This document shows positions 6,190 to 13,797 of a stretch of 18,106 nt of DNA, piece after piece (positions within the stretch are counted from its first letter, which is position 1; each line of letters opens with the position of its first letter). The stretch covers positions 1 through 18,106 of the forward strand of contig JAFYGX010000194.1 in assembly GCA_017543025.1 (NCBI GenBank), written 5' to 3'. Source of the stretch: Solobacterium sp. (GTDB taxonomy: Bacteria > Bacillota_I > Bacilli_A > Erysipelotrichales > Erysipelotrichaceae). Under the pieces are notes generated by a model. That model made no database searches. It worked only from the letters and a program-made list of their open reading frames with translations, and was not told where the DNA came from. The position numbers were made by a program, and so were the translations under genes.

Positions 6190-7509
6190 ATGGATATTCG
6201 TCTGCTGGCTGTAAAAAAACTGCAGAGCTTGCTTGCAAAATTCGGCAGGGGCGGATCACTTCCGGGTGAACTGGCATTGCGGATGGATCCGAAGTTCATC
6301 ACTAAAATAAAGTTTCCGGAACAGGTGATTCTTGTATCCGGCACAAACGGCAAGACCACAACATCGAATCTGATTGCCGAAGCGCTGCGGGCATGCGGGA
6401 AAACGGTTGTCAACAATCACCGGGGAGATAATCTCAATATCGGAATCGCCACAACCCTAGCGGCTGCCTGTGATGAGAATTACACCATTCATGAGGATGC
6501 GGTGGTGCTGGAAGTAGATGAACTGACACTTTACAGGCAGTTTCATGCGCTTCACCCGCGGATGCTTGTGATCACTAATTTTTTCCGGGATCAGCTTGAT
6601 CGGGCGGGTGAAATGGAAACAATCATCCGGAAGATGATCGAACTGGTGACAGATTTTGAAGGAGATCTGGTTCTCAACGGAGATGATCCGAATGTACTCC
6701 GGCTTGCGGATGCGGCGAAAAAGGCAAATGTTCATTTCTTTTCCGTCAATGAAACGATCCGGTCGGTGAATATCTCAGATGAAGCGGGAGAGGGCAAATT
6801 CTGTCCGCGCTGCGGGAAGCCGCTGAATTACTCCTACTATCAGTATTCTCATATCGGACGGTTCCGCTGTCCGTTTGACCGGTTCGGAGACATCCGGCCG
6901 GATCTTTGTGTAACGAAAGTTGATTTTGACAGAGCGGTATTTCAGGCAGAAGGGCAGACTTTTCATTCCTTTCTCAACACGATCTACGGCATTTATAACT
7001 GTGCTTCCGTGCTGTGTGTGCTGAAAACACTCGGACTTCCGCTGGGGAATGCTGATCAGGTCTTCCGGAATTATGTGTTGAACGAAGGACGAAATGAGGT
7101 TTTTCAGCTGAGCTGTCCGTGTACGGTTAATCTGATCAAGAATCCGACCGGGGCAAATGAAGTGATGAAGGGCATTACGGCGACCTCCGGTGAGAAAAAC
7201 ATCTGTATTCTGCTGAATGACAATGACCAGGACGGTCATGATGTCAGCTGGATCTGGGATGCGCATTTTGAACGGCTCAACGATCCGCTGATCAGAACGA
7301 TTGTCTGCTGCGGAACAAGGCCGTATGATATGGCACTCCGGCTGAAATATGAAGGGATGGAAGATAAGGTGCTGGTGATTGAAAATGCGAAAGATGCAGT
7401 TCAGTGGCTGGATGACGCCGGCATACCGAGTTTTGTCATTGCGACCTATACAGCATTGCACTCGACCCGTGCATTGCTGTTCAGGCAGGGCAGGAGGCAC
7501 AGCGCATGA
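6190..7509 (+). CDS. murT: Lipid II isoglutaminyl synthase, Mur-ligase subunit MurT
   Basis: MurT activates the alpha-carboxyl of D-Glu in lipid II with ATP. GatD supplies ammonia, giving D-isoglutamine in the stem peptide. The 439-residue protein has the Mur-ligase P-loop GTNGKTTTSN (51-60), NNHRGDNLNIGIATTL (75-90), ITNFFRDQLDRAGE (128-141), LNGDDPN (162-168), the zinc-ribbon insert (205-236), and the C-terminal DUF1727 domain with KNPTGANEV (317-325) and NDNDQDGHDVSWIWD (343-357), the region that gives an Asp to the GatD active site. An oddity is the ribbon: Cys205, Cys208 and Cys227 are present, but the fourth position is Asp230 (CPFD), so the usual Cys4 site is incomplete. A good Shine-Dalgarno sequence (GAGGAGAG) precedes the start. 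The stop overlaps gatD by four bases. Confidence 0.96.
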   Translation: MDIRLLAVKKLQSLLAKFGRGGSLPGELALRMDPKFITKIKFPEQVILVSGTNGKTTTSNLIAEALRACGKTVVNNHRGDNLNIGIATTLAAACDENYTIHEDAVVLEVDELTLYRQFHALHPRMLVITNFFRDQLDRAGEMETIIRKMIELVTDFEGDLVLNGDDPNVLRLADAAKKANVHFFSVNETIRSVNISDEAGEGKFCPRCGKPLNYSYYQYSHIGRFRCPFDRFGDIRPDLCVTKVDFDRAVFQAEGQTFHSFLNTIYGIYNCASVLCVLKTLGLPLGNADQVFRNYVLNEGRNEVFQLSCPCTVNLIKNPTGANEVMKGITATSGEKNICILLNDNDQDGHDVSWIWDAHFERLNDPLIRTIVCCGTRPYDMALRLKYEGMEDKVLVIENAKDAVQWLDDAGIPSFVIATYTALHSTRALLFRQGRRHSA

Positions 7510-8249
7510 AACTGAAGATTCTCTGGATGTATCACGATCTGATGGATCTTTATGGCGATAAGGGCAATATTCAGGTATTGAAGGTCCGCTGTGAAAAACG
7601 CGGAATCGATGTAAAGGTTGATACGTGCGGGATCGGCGAAATCTGCAATATCAAAGACTACGATCTGGTGTTTCTCGGCGGCGGCGCTGACCGGGAACAG
7701 AATCTGATTCATGATGATCTGCTTGCACGGAAAGATGCGATCAGGGAAACAATGGATTCCGGATCTGCCTTCCTGCTGATCTGCGGAGGGTATCAGATGT
7801 TCGGCAGGTATTATAAAGACCAGGATGGCGTTGTCGTTCCGTGTCTGTCGTTTTTTGATTATTATACGGAGGCTTCTGACCGGGATCATCGCTGTATCGG
7901 AAATATTGCAGTCAATGCGAAGATTGACGGCGAAGAATTTCCTGTTGTGGGATTTGAAAACCATGGCGGGCAGACAAAAGATGTATCTTCTCCGCTCGGA
8001 ACCGTTCTGAAAGGACATGGAAATCAGTTTCAGGGAGGATTCGAAGGGTTTGTGAACGATCAGGTTGTTGCGACATATATGCATGGGCCTCTGCTGCCGA
8101 AGAATCCCCGGGTTGCAGATCTGATTCTGCAGCGTGCACTGAAGCGGAATCATGGTTCTGTGGTGCTGGATCCTCTCGAGGATACATTTGAGACAAAGGC
8201 AAGAACTGAAATGCTGCGCCGGCTTGGCGTCACCCCGGATACAAAATGA
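7506..8249 (+). CDS. gatD: Lipid II isoglutaminyl synthase, glutamine amidotransferase subunit GatD
   Basis: This 247-residue type-1 glutamine amidotransferase (CobB/CobQ-like) releases ammonia from glutamine for MurT. The nucleophile is Cys93 in LLICGGYQMFG (90-100), the catalytic His is His193 in ATYMHGPLLPKNP (189-201), and FLGGGADREQ (56-65) and GFENHGGQT (149-157) are family motifs. The third member of the triad is expected from MurT. It starts inside the murT stop (ATGA overlap), the usual arrangement for a two-subunit enzyme made in equal amounts. Amidation of lipid II raises transpeptidation efficiency in Gram-positive cells. A bidirectional terminator follows directly after the stop. 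Confidence 0.96.
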   Translation: MKLKILWMYHDLMDLYGDKGNIQVLKVRCEKRGIDVKVDTCGIGEICNIKDYDLVFLGGGADREQNLIHDDLLARKDAIRETMDSGSAFLLICGGYQMFGRYYKDQDGVVVPCLSFFDYYTEASDRDHRCIGNIAVNAKIDGEEFPVVGFENHGGQTKDVSSPLGTVLKGHGNQFQGGFEGFVNDQVVATYMHGPLLPKNPRVADLILQRALKRNHGSVVLDPLEDTFETKARTEMLRRLGVTPDTK

Positions 8250-8275
8250 AAACATCTCGCAAGAGATGTTTTATT
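8249..8275. terminator. Bidirectional terminator between gatD and hit
   Basis: A perfect 10-bp stem, 8249-8258 with 8263-8272 (AAAACATCTC / GAGATGTTTT), has a GCAA loop. The arm ends are A/T runs, so it gives a U-tract on both strands. It lies between two convergent genes, one base after the gatD stop and 11 bases beyond the hit stop. Confidence 0.85.
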
Positions 8276-8283
8276 AAATGCAT

Positions 8284-8679
8284 TCAGCCTTTCAGAAGGG
8301 CAAGGACTGCATCGAGATCCTGCGGTTCAGAACTCTGAAACATCAGTTTGAACGCGTCCAGCTTGCCATAGCGGGGGATGACATGAACATGGAAATGGTC
8401 AACGGACTGCCCGGCTGCTTCGCCGCAGTTGCTCAGAATATTGATTCCTGCGCATCCGGTTTTTTCTTTCAGCAGGGAAGCGACTTTTCTGGCTACAGTA
8501 AATACAGCCCGGGATGTTTCTTCATCCGCTTCGAGAATGTTTGCGGCATGCTGTTTCGGCATAACGATCGTATGGCCTTTTGTCACCTGGGAAATGTCAA
8601 GGATTGCCAGTACCTGATCGTCTTCGTAAACAACAGAAGAGGGAATTTTATGATCGATGATATCGCAGAAAATACACAT
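8284..8679 (-). CDS. hit: HIT family protein (Hit-like nucleotide hydrolase)
   Basis: This 131-residue protein has the CIFCDII opening, DISQVTKGHTIVMPKQH (28-44) and the histidine triad DHFHVHVIPR with His95, His97 and His99. Family members are nucleoside phosphoramidase/hydrolases that act on AMP-linked substrates in the cytoplasm. I chose the ATG at 8679 because GGAGG lies 6-7 bases upstream and MCIFC is the family N-terminus; a longer frame to 8748 adds 23 residues that overlap the terminator of the prsA-like gene. The protein is slightly shorter than Bacillus Hit (145 residues). In Bacillus hit is also near prsA and yhaM, and the same three genes are grouped here. Confidence 0.94.
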   Translation of the reverse strand: MCIFCDIIDHKIPSSVVYEDDQVLAILDISQVTKGHTIVMPKQHAANILEADEETSRAVFTVARKVASLLKEKTGCAGINILSNCGEAAGQSVDHFHVHVIPRYGKLDAFKLMFQSSEPQDLDAVLALLKG

Positions 8680-8697
8680 ATTGTTACCTCCGCAACC

Positions 8698-8703
8698 ATT
8701 ATA
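8698..8703 (-). promoter_or_regulatory. hit: -10 box for hit
   Basis: On the minus strand this reads TATAAT, 18 bases before the hit ATG, with GGAGG between them. A perfect TTGACA lies at 8730-8725, but at 21 bases spacing and inside the terminator stem, so the -35 is uncertain. Confidence 0.5.
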
Positions 8704-8713
8704 CCCCGGCATG

Positions 8714-8741
8714 AAAAAAAACGCTGTCAAATGACAGCGTT
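8714..8741 (-). terminator. Rho-independent terminator after the PrsA-like lipoprotein gene
   Basis: Read on the minus strand, a 9-bp perfect stem (8741-8733 with 8728-8720, AACGCTGTC / GACAGCGTT) and a 4-base loop are followed by a run of T (8721-8714). It starts 8 bases after the stop at 8749. Confidence 0.92.
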
Positions 8742-8748
8742 CTGACAC

Positions 8749-9702
8749 TTACTGAGCAGGTGATTCAGACGGCTCTGCAGCAGGTGTTTCTGCGGCAGCT
8801 GTTTCTTCTGCAGCCGGAGCCGGAGTCGGCGCCTTTGTATCCTGTACAAGCAGGCTGCTGTTGTATTCCTTGATCGCGTTATAGAGATCGATATCGTAAA
8901 CGTGGAATCCGTATTTCCTCAGATAGGTATCTGTGCAGAGGTCGGAGATCGCAGAGATATTCTTCAGTTCCTTGACTGCGTCCTCTTCGAATGCAGTAGG
9001 ATCATTGGATACAACTTTCAGAACATAGAAAGTGGAACCGTCAGCGGAAGGAATCTGGGTCCATCCGTCATCCGGTGATGCGCTGCGGATGATGGAGAGT
9101 ACCGTGGAATCGTAACTGGTGTTAAGTGTTGTAATCACTTCTTCATTTCCGCTGCTCGTGGAATTGAATGAAGTCGCTGCTTCAGATGCGGTTTTACTGC
9201 CGTCCTTCAGTGCGCTGAGGGCAGAGGACGCATCTTCCTGTGCGCTGAAGCTCAATACGATTGCCTTGACGGGCTTGTACTGATCAGAAAGGGTCTTAAG
9301 GTTTTCACGGATGTATTTTTCGTTGAGTGCCGTGATCTTGAGATCGGGGAGAACATTCTTTTCCGCATATTCTTCAATCGTCATGTTCATCGATTCAAGA
9401 TAGCTGTTGAACTGCGATCCGTAATACATCGTCATCATTTCCGCCTGGCTCTTCGCTTCTTCCTTCATTTCATCTGTTACTTCAACTTCCGCATCCGTGA
9501 TGACTTTCATTGCGTCATTGTATGCGGAAGCCGCAGCGGAAGCAGAGAACATGGCAGAGTAGAGATCACCTTTTGAGACTGTTTTACTGCCAACCGTAAG
9601 TACGGGTTCGGCTGCCCCTGTAAGGGATGCTTTGGCGTCTTTACAGCCGGCAAGCGCCATAAGAACAAGTCCGGCTGCGAGAAGTTTCCTGAATGGTTTC
9701 AT
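8749..9702 (-). CDS. PrsA/SurA-like foldase lipoprotein (parvulin domain degenerate or absent)
   Basis: This 317-residue exported lipoprotein has a basic start, a hydrophobic stretch and the lipobox LAGC with Cys20 as the lipidated residue. A SurA_N-like chaperone region follows (about 35-150), with TVGSKTVSKGDLYSAMF (36-52) and EVTDEMKEEAKSQAEMM (74-90). The region where PrsA has its parvulin domain (about 143-230) is only loosely similar: VKAIVLSFS and GWTQIP...FYVLKVVS fit the first and last strands, but the central signature seen in the neighbour is missing. The tail from about residue 289 is rich in Ala, Pro and Glu and may span the wall. It probably helps fold secreted proteins outside the membrane. 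It lies two bases after its paralogue with GGAGGA before the ATG, so the pair is one transcript. Confidence 0.82.
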   Translation of the reverse strand: MKPFRKLLAAGLVLMALAGCKDAKASLTGAAEPVLTVGSKTVSKGDLYSAMFSASAAASAYNDAMKVITDAEVEVTDEMKEEAKSQAEMMTMYYGSQFNSYLESMNMTIEEYAEKNVLPDLKITALNEKYIRENLKTLSDQYKPVKAIVLSFSAQEDASSALSALKDGSKTASEAATSFNSTSSGNEEVITTLNTSYDSTVLSIIRSASPDDGWTQIPSADGSTFYVLKVVSNDPTAFEEDAVKELKNISAISDLCTDTYLRKYGFHVYDIDLYNAIKEYNSSLLVQDTKAPTPAPAAEETAAAETPAAEPSESPAQ

Positions 9703-9704
9703 GA

Positions 9705-10760
9705 TCAGTCCTCCAATCCGATATAGGTCTTGATTTTCTTCTCCATCTCAGGATCTGTAAAGGTAAGACCAAGTTCCTTTGCTTTCTCCCAGACTACTTT
9801 CGTGCCAAGCGTAGTGTCATAGGAATCCAGCAGGGACGCATAGACTTCAGAATCTGTTACTTCAACTTCATCCGTGAGGGAATTCTGTTCTTTGTATGCT
9901 TTGACAAGACCGTCGTGTGTTGATGCATTGCAGTGAATCTTGAAATAGCCGAAGGTTTCGGAATATACCCAATCCGAAGTTTCACCTTCCTTCAGAGCGA
10001 GGGAAGCTTCAAGAAATGCCTTATCCAGAGTTGTGGTATTTGCGTCGACTGTGCCAAGCACACCGCCGTTGGGTGCGGTGCTCGGATCTTCAGAATGCGC
10101 TTCTGCTGCTTCTGCGAATGTTTTGGATGCGAGTGTTTTATCCGCCTCATCCATCCGCTTCTGTTCATTCTCTGTCGGCTTATGTTCCGCAGCGGTTTCG
10201 CTGTCTTCTGTTTTTTTGTCATCAGCAGTATCCGCTGTTTCATCCGTTTCGTCAAAGCGGACAAGGATATAGGAGATATTTCTTACTTTGAGGTCATCGA
10301 GATGTGCATTGATGTAATCCGTTGTCAGTTTTTCCTGTTTGAAGTAATTGATCAGATAGGATTCAAGTGCATCGTCTCCTGTGTAACCGAGGGAACTCAG
10401 CTGTGAAGCCAGCGTTTCCTTATAATTGGTGGGATAGTTCTGCATATAGCTTGAGATGATAGAAGAAGCCTGACTCTTTGCATTCTTCTTCATTTCTTCT
10501 GTTGTTTCCGTGCTCTGATCAGAGACGGTTTTGACAATCTGCTGATAAGCTGCCGCAGTTCCGTTTTCTTCATACAGCGTATCGTAGAATGCGGATGCGG
10601 TGACATCGCGGTCGCCGATGGAGTAGACAACTCCTTCACCATTGCTGGTTTTTCCTTTGAGTTTGCCTTTGTTCGAATCGTAAATGTAGAACACGGAGAT
10701 TCCCGCGAAAATCACGATAAGAAGGCAGACAAACCAGTTCTTTTTAATAAACGTATTCAT
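9705..10760 (-). CDS. prsA: PrsA-like parvulin-type peptidyl-prolyl isomerase, membrane-helix anchored
   Basis: This 351-residue protein has an N-terminal helix (WFVCLLIVIFAGISVFYIY, 9-27) with no Cys lipobox, so it is anchored by an uncleaved segment instead of lipid. A SurA_N-like region covers about 45-165 (IGDRDVTASAFYDTLYEE, 48-65; TTEEMKKNAKSQASS). A PPIC-type rotamase domain then runs from ISYILVRFDE through FAEAAEAHSEDPSTAPNGG, VLGTVDANT, LDKAFLEASLALKEGE and FGYFKIH. An acidic, Lys-rich insert of about 35 residues splits the domain after its first strand. It catalyses prolyl isomerisation in exported proteins on the outer face of the membrane. AGGAGGAA precedes the ATG and a good promoter lies upstream. 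Confidence 0.88.
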   Translation of the reverse strand: MNTFIKKNWFVCLLIVIFAGISVFYIYDSNKGKLKGKTSNGEGVVYSIGDRDVTASAFYDTLYEENGTAAAYQQIVKTVSDQSTETTEEMKKNAKSQASSIISSYMQNYPTNYKETLASQLSSLGYTGDDALESYLINYFKQEKLTTDYINAHLDDLKVRNISYILVRFDETDETADTADDKKTEDSETAAEHKPTENEQKRMDEADKTLASKTFAEAAEAHSEDPSTAPNGGVLGTVDANTTTLDKAFLEASLALKEGETSDWVYSETFGYFKIHCNASTHDGLVKAYKEQNSLTDEVEVTDSEVYASLLDSYDTTLGTKVVWEKAKELGLTFTDPEMEKKIKTYIGLED

Positions 10761-10786
10761 TTCTTCCTCCTGAAAAACGCTTATTC

Positions 10787-10814
10787 ATTATATACCGTTC
10801 TGTTTTGAATTCAA
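10787..10814 (-). promoter_or_regulatory. Promoter of the prsA-like pair, with overlapping inverted repeat
   Basis: On the minus strand the -35 is TTGAAT (10814-10809) and the -10 is TATAAT (10792-10787), with a 16-base spacer. A perfect 8-bp inverted repeat, TTCTGTTT (10798-10805) and AAACAGAA (10821-10828), brackets the -35, which could be a regulator site. Confidence 0.72.
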
Positions 10815-10901
10815 TTTTCTAAACAGAATGGCTGTCTGAATTTTATCTGAACTTTTGTCTGTGCAATGGAGTGCTTAAAAAAAGACGCTTGAGATGTGCT
10901 G

Positions 10902-10910
10902 TGATATAAT
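10902..10910 (+). promoter_or_regulatory. Extended -10 promoter of the suf operon
   Basis: TGATATAAT is a perfect extended -10 (TG, one base, TATAAT at 10905-10910), 27 bases before the sufC ATG. The -35 position (about 10882-10887, AAGACG) is poor. AAAAGGA lies between the promoter and the start codon. Confidence 0.65.
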
Positions 10911-10936
10911 CGCAAAGGATAAAAGGAAAACTGAAT

Positions 10937-11773
10937 ATGAAAACATTGAAGATTGAAGATCTCCATGTGGAAGTGGAGGGTAAGGAAATACTGGAAGGTG
11001 TAAGTCTCTCAGTAAATGAAGGCGAGGTACATGCGCTGATGGGGCCTAACGGCAACGGCAAATCAACCTTGCTGGGAGCGGTGATGGGACATCCGAAATA
11101 TATCGTCACAAAGGGAACAATCACCTATGACGGGAAGGATGTGCTTGCCATGACAGTTGATGAACGCAGCCGTGCCGGTCTGTTTCTTGCCATGCAGTAT
11201 CCGCAGGAGATTCCGGGTATTACGAACAGTGATTTCATGCGCGCAGCCATGAATGTGAGAAGGGAATCACCGGTTCCTCTGTTCACCTTCATCAAGGCGA
11301 TGGAAAAAACAATCCGCGATCTTCAGATGAAAGAAGATCTTGCGCACCGCTTTCTGAATGAAGGGTTCTCCGGCGGTGAGAAGAAACGGAATGAGATCGT
11401 GCAGATGGAACTTCTGAAACCGGATCTCGCAATGCTTGATGAACTTGATTCCGGACTTGATGTCGATGCGCTGCATATCGTTGCGGATGCGATCAACCGG
11501 ATGCGGAAGGAATACCCGCTTGCGCTGATTGTCGTTTCCCATTACGAGCGGTTTTATGAACTGATTGAACCGCAGTTCGTGCACGTGCTTGTGGGCGGCA
11601 GGATTATCGTTGAAGGAGATGCCTCGCTTGCGCGGAGAATCGATGAAGAAGGTTATGACTGGATCTACAGAGAGTATGATGTCCGGCCTGTTGCTGCAGA
11701 AACGGAAGCTCCAAGAACTCCTGTCAGTATCGGGTCCTGTGCAGTTGCGAAGAAAGTTCAGGCCGGAAAATGA
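10937..11773 (+). CDS. sufC: Fe-S cluster assembly ATPase SufC
   Basis: This 278-residue ABC-type ATPase belongs to the SufBCD scaffold, which builds Fe-S clusters in the cytoplasm. It has the Walker A GPNGNGKST (36-44), the Q-loop near MQYPQEIPGI, the SufC-type signature FSGGEKKRNEI (144-154), Walker B LAMLDELDSGLD and the switch His in VVSHYERF. SufC typically ends shortly after DWI; here about 28 residues follow (RPVAAETEAPRTPVSIGS onward), making it some 15-20 residues longer than Bacillus SufC, with one Cys in the tail. A Shine-Dalgarno sequence AAAAGGA precedes the start. The stop overlaps the sufD start by four bases. First gene of the operon, behind its own promoter. Confidence 0.97.
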   Translation: MKTLKIEDLHVEVEGKEILEGVSLSVNEGEVHALMGPNGNGKSTLLGAVMGHPKYIVTKGTITYDGKDVLAMTVDERSRAGLFLAMQYPQEIPGITNSDFMRAAMNVRRESPVPLFTFIKAMEKTIRDLQMKEDLAHRFLNEGFSGGEKKRNEIVQMELLKPDLAMLDELDSGLDVDALHIVADAINRMRKEYPLALIVVSHYERFYELIEPQFVHVLVGGRIIVEGDASLARRIDEEGYDWIYREYDVRPVAAETEAPRTPVSIGSCAVAKKVQAGK

Positions 11774-12567
11774 AGGAGATCCGTTTAAATCAGAATGTTC
11801 ACCTCAGCGGCGGATTTGAAGAATATGTGATCGACAGCGAACGGGATCTGGATGTTTCGCTCGTCATGGATCAGGATGCACAGGCACTGTTCCGGATCCG
11901 GAATGCAAAATCGCTGCGGATCCGTGCATATTGCAGTGCGGGTGTGAATGCGTCCGTGCTGTTCTGGAATGAATGCGATCATGAACTGGTTACAGATGAA
12001 TCCTTTGAGGTACAGAAGGATGCGCATCTGGTCGCCGCATACGGAGAATGCGGGAATGCCGTTACAAGACGAACGGTATACATGGCATTGCGGGAAGAAG
12101 GCGCACACGGGGAAGTACTTTCTGCTACGCTTGCTGCGTGCAGGAAAGAATACCGGATGAATGTTGTTAATTTCGCTCCCCATACGACGGGTGAAATGAA
12201 AAACTTTGCGGTTGTTCTGAAAGGCGGAAGACTGATGATTGATGCGATCGGTTCAATCGTTCATGGCGCGCGGAAATCGAAGAGCCATCAGACCAGCCGG
12301 GCTCTCAGCTTCGAAGAAGGACAGTTTTCTGAGATTCTGCCGGAACTTCTGATCGATGAAAATGATGTTGAGGCAAGTCATGCGATGTCTATCGGACGTG
12401 TGGTTGATGATCAGCTTTATTATCTGATGAGCCGGGGACTGACGCAGGCACAGGTGACCGCGCTGATCTCTGCCGGCTATCTACTGCCGGTGGCGGAAGT
12501 CATCGAAAATGAAGAAGTAAAGACAGTTCTGAAGAATGAACTGGAAAGGAAACTCAGTGCCTTATGA
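11770..12567 (+). CDS. sufD: Fe-S cluster assembly protein SufD (short form)
   Basis: This 265-residue SufB/SufD family protein is shorter than the usual 400+ residues of SufD. The beta-helix core is present (NVVNFAPHTTGEMKNFAVVL), as are RKSKSHQTSRALSFEEGQFS (with SHQ and DENDVEASHAMSIG) and the C-terminal helices YYLMSRGLTQAQVTALI, so the shortening is at the N-terminal helical domain. It pairs with SufB and SufC in the scaffold complex. The start overlaps the sufC stop and no strong Shine-Dalgarno sequence precedes it, so translation is probably coupled. The gene also overlaps sufS by four bases. Confidence 0.92.
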   Translation: MKEIRLNQNVHLSGGFEEYVIDSERDLDVSLVMDQDAQALFRIRNAKSLRIRAYCSAGVNASVLFWNECDHELVTDESFEVQKDAHLVAAYGECGNAVTRRTVYMALREEGAHGEVLSATLAACRKEYRMNVVNFAPHTTGEMKNFAVVLKGGRLMIDAIGSIVHGARKSKSHQTSRALSFEEGQFSEILPELLIDENDVEASHAMSIGRVVDDQLYYLMSRGLTQAQVTALISAGYLLPVAEVIENEEVKTVLKNELERKLSAL

Positions 12568-13784
12568 TAGATGTCAGTAAGATCCGCTGTGATTTTCCGA
12601 TGCTGAGAAATCATCCGGAGCTGGTGTATTTCGATAATGCTGCGACAACGCTGAAGCCGCAATGTGTGATTGATGCGGTGACGTCGTTTTATACTGATCA
12701 CACCTCAAATGTTCACCGGGGAGATTATGCGATCGCAGCTGAAAATGACCGGCTGTATGACGGTGCAAGGGCTTCCTTTGCCAGACTGCTGAACTGCGAT
12801 CCGAACGAAATCATCTTTACGCATAATGCGACGCATTCGATGAATCAGATTGCCTGGGGACTCTCGCACGGGTATTTTCAGAAAGGCGACGTGATTCTCA
12901 CAACGGAAGCAGAACATGCGAGCAATCTTCTGCCATGGTTCCGGCTTGCACGGGAAGCAGGGCTTATCATTCGCTATCTGCCGCTTGACGCACAGGCAAA
13001 TCTTGATCTGGAAGCTGCGAAGAAATGCTTCACTCCCGAAGTGAAGGCGGTTGCGGCGGCAATGGTGACAAATGTTCTCGGCAGTATTCTGCCGATCAGA
13101 GAACTGACAGCGCTTGCCCATGAGAACGGCGCACTGATGATCGTTGACGGCGCTCAGGCCGTTCCTCATATGCCCGTGGATGTCAGGGATCTGGATATCG
13201 ATTTTCTTTCTTTTTCTGCGCATAAGATGTGCGGTCCGGGCGGAGTCGGCGTGCTGTACGGGAAAGCGGATCTTCTGAAGGAACAGGAACCGGTTTTCAT
13301 GGGCGGCGATATGAATGCGAGATTTTACAGGGATCTGACATATGAACTGAAGAAAGCGCCTACCCGGTTTGAAGCAGGAACACCGAATATTGAAGGCGTA
13401 ATCGGTGCTGCGGCTGCCTGTGATTACATCATGGCGATCGGCCTGGATGAGATTCATGAATATGAGCGGAAGCTGCGCAGTTACTTCGTGGAAGAAATGG
13501 TGAAGCTTTCCAATATAGAACTCTATAATCCGGATAACTGTTACGGTCCGGTAACATTCAATGCGAAAGGGGTTTTCTCGCAGGATGCGGCCGGTGTTCT
13601 GGCAGCGGAAAATATTGCGGTCCGCTCGGGAAATCACTGTGCGAAGATTCTGCATGAACTTACCGGAACCGACAGTACGATCCGGGCATCTCTGTATTTT
13701 TACAATACGGAAGAAGAAGTAGACCGCTGTGTGAAAGCCTGTGCGGGTATTTCGCTTGAACGCGCGATCGGGATCTTCTTTTAA
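12564..13784 (+). CDS. sufS: Cysteine desulfurase SufS
   Basis: This 406-residue PLP enzyme takes sulfur from L-cysteine as an enzyme persulfide for Fe-S cluster building. The class-V aminotransferase fold shows YFDNAATTLKP (22-32), HRGDYAIAAE (51-60), TEAEHASNLLPW (114-125), VDGAQAVPHMPVDV (194-207), the PLP lysine Lys221 in SFSAHKMCGPGG (217-227), RFEAGTPN (268-275) and the persulfide cysteine Cys359 in VRSGNHCAKI (353-362). The length and the short loop at the catalytic cysteine fit type-II SufS that works with SufU. The start ATGA overlaps the sufD stop; GGAAAGGAAA lies about 12 bases upstream. The next gene sufU is 13 bases away with its own strong ribosome site. Confidence 0.97.
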   Translation: MIDVSKIRCDFPMLRNHPELVYFDNAATTLKPQCVIDAVTSFYTDHTSNVHRGDYAIAAENDRLYDGARASFARLLNCDPNEIIFTHNATHSMNQIAWGLSHGYFQKGDVILTTEAEHASNLLPWFRLAREAGLIIRYLPLDAQANLDLEAAKKCFTPEVKAVAAAMVTNVLGSILPIRELTALAHENGALMIVDGAQAVPHMPVDVRDLDIDFLSFSAHKMCGPGGVGVLYGKADLLKEQEPVFMGGDMNARFYRDLTYELKKAPTRFEAGTPNIEGVIGAAAACDYIMAIGLDEIHEYERKLRSYFVEEMVKLSNIELYNPDNCYGPVTFNAKGVFSQDAAGVLAAENIAVRSGNHCAKILHELTGTDSTIRASLYFYNTEEEVDRCVKACAGISLERAIGIFF

Positions 13785-13797
13785 GGAGGACTGAGAA

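Noticed and set aside
8725..8730. Perfect TTGACA on the minus strand as -35 for hit
   Set aside because: It lies 21 bases from the TATAAT and inside the terminator stem of the upstream gene, so it is probably part of the stem.
8278..8745. 155-codon plus-strand frame opposite hit
   Set aside because: It lies over the hit gene with its clear histidine triad, and begins within the terminator region of gatD.
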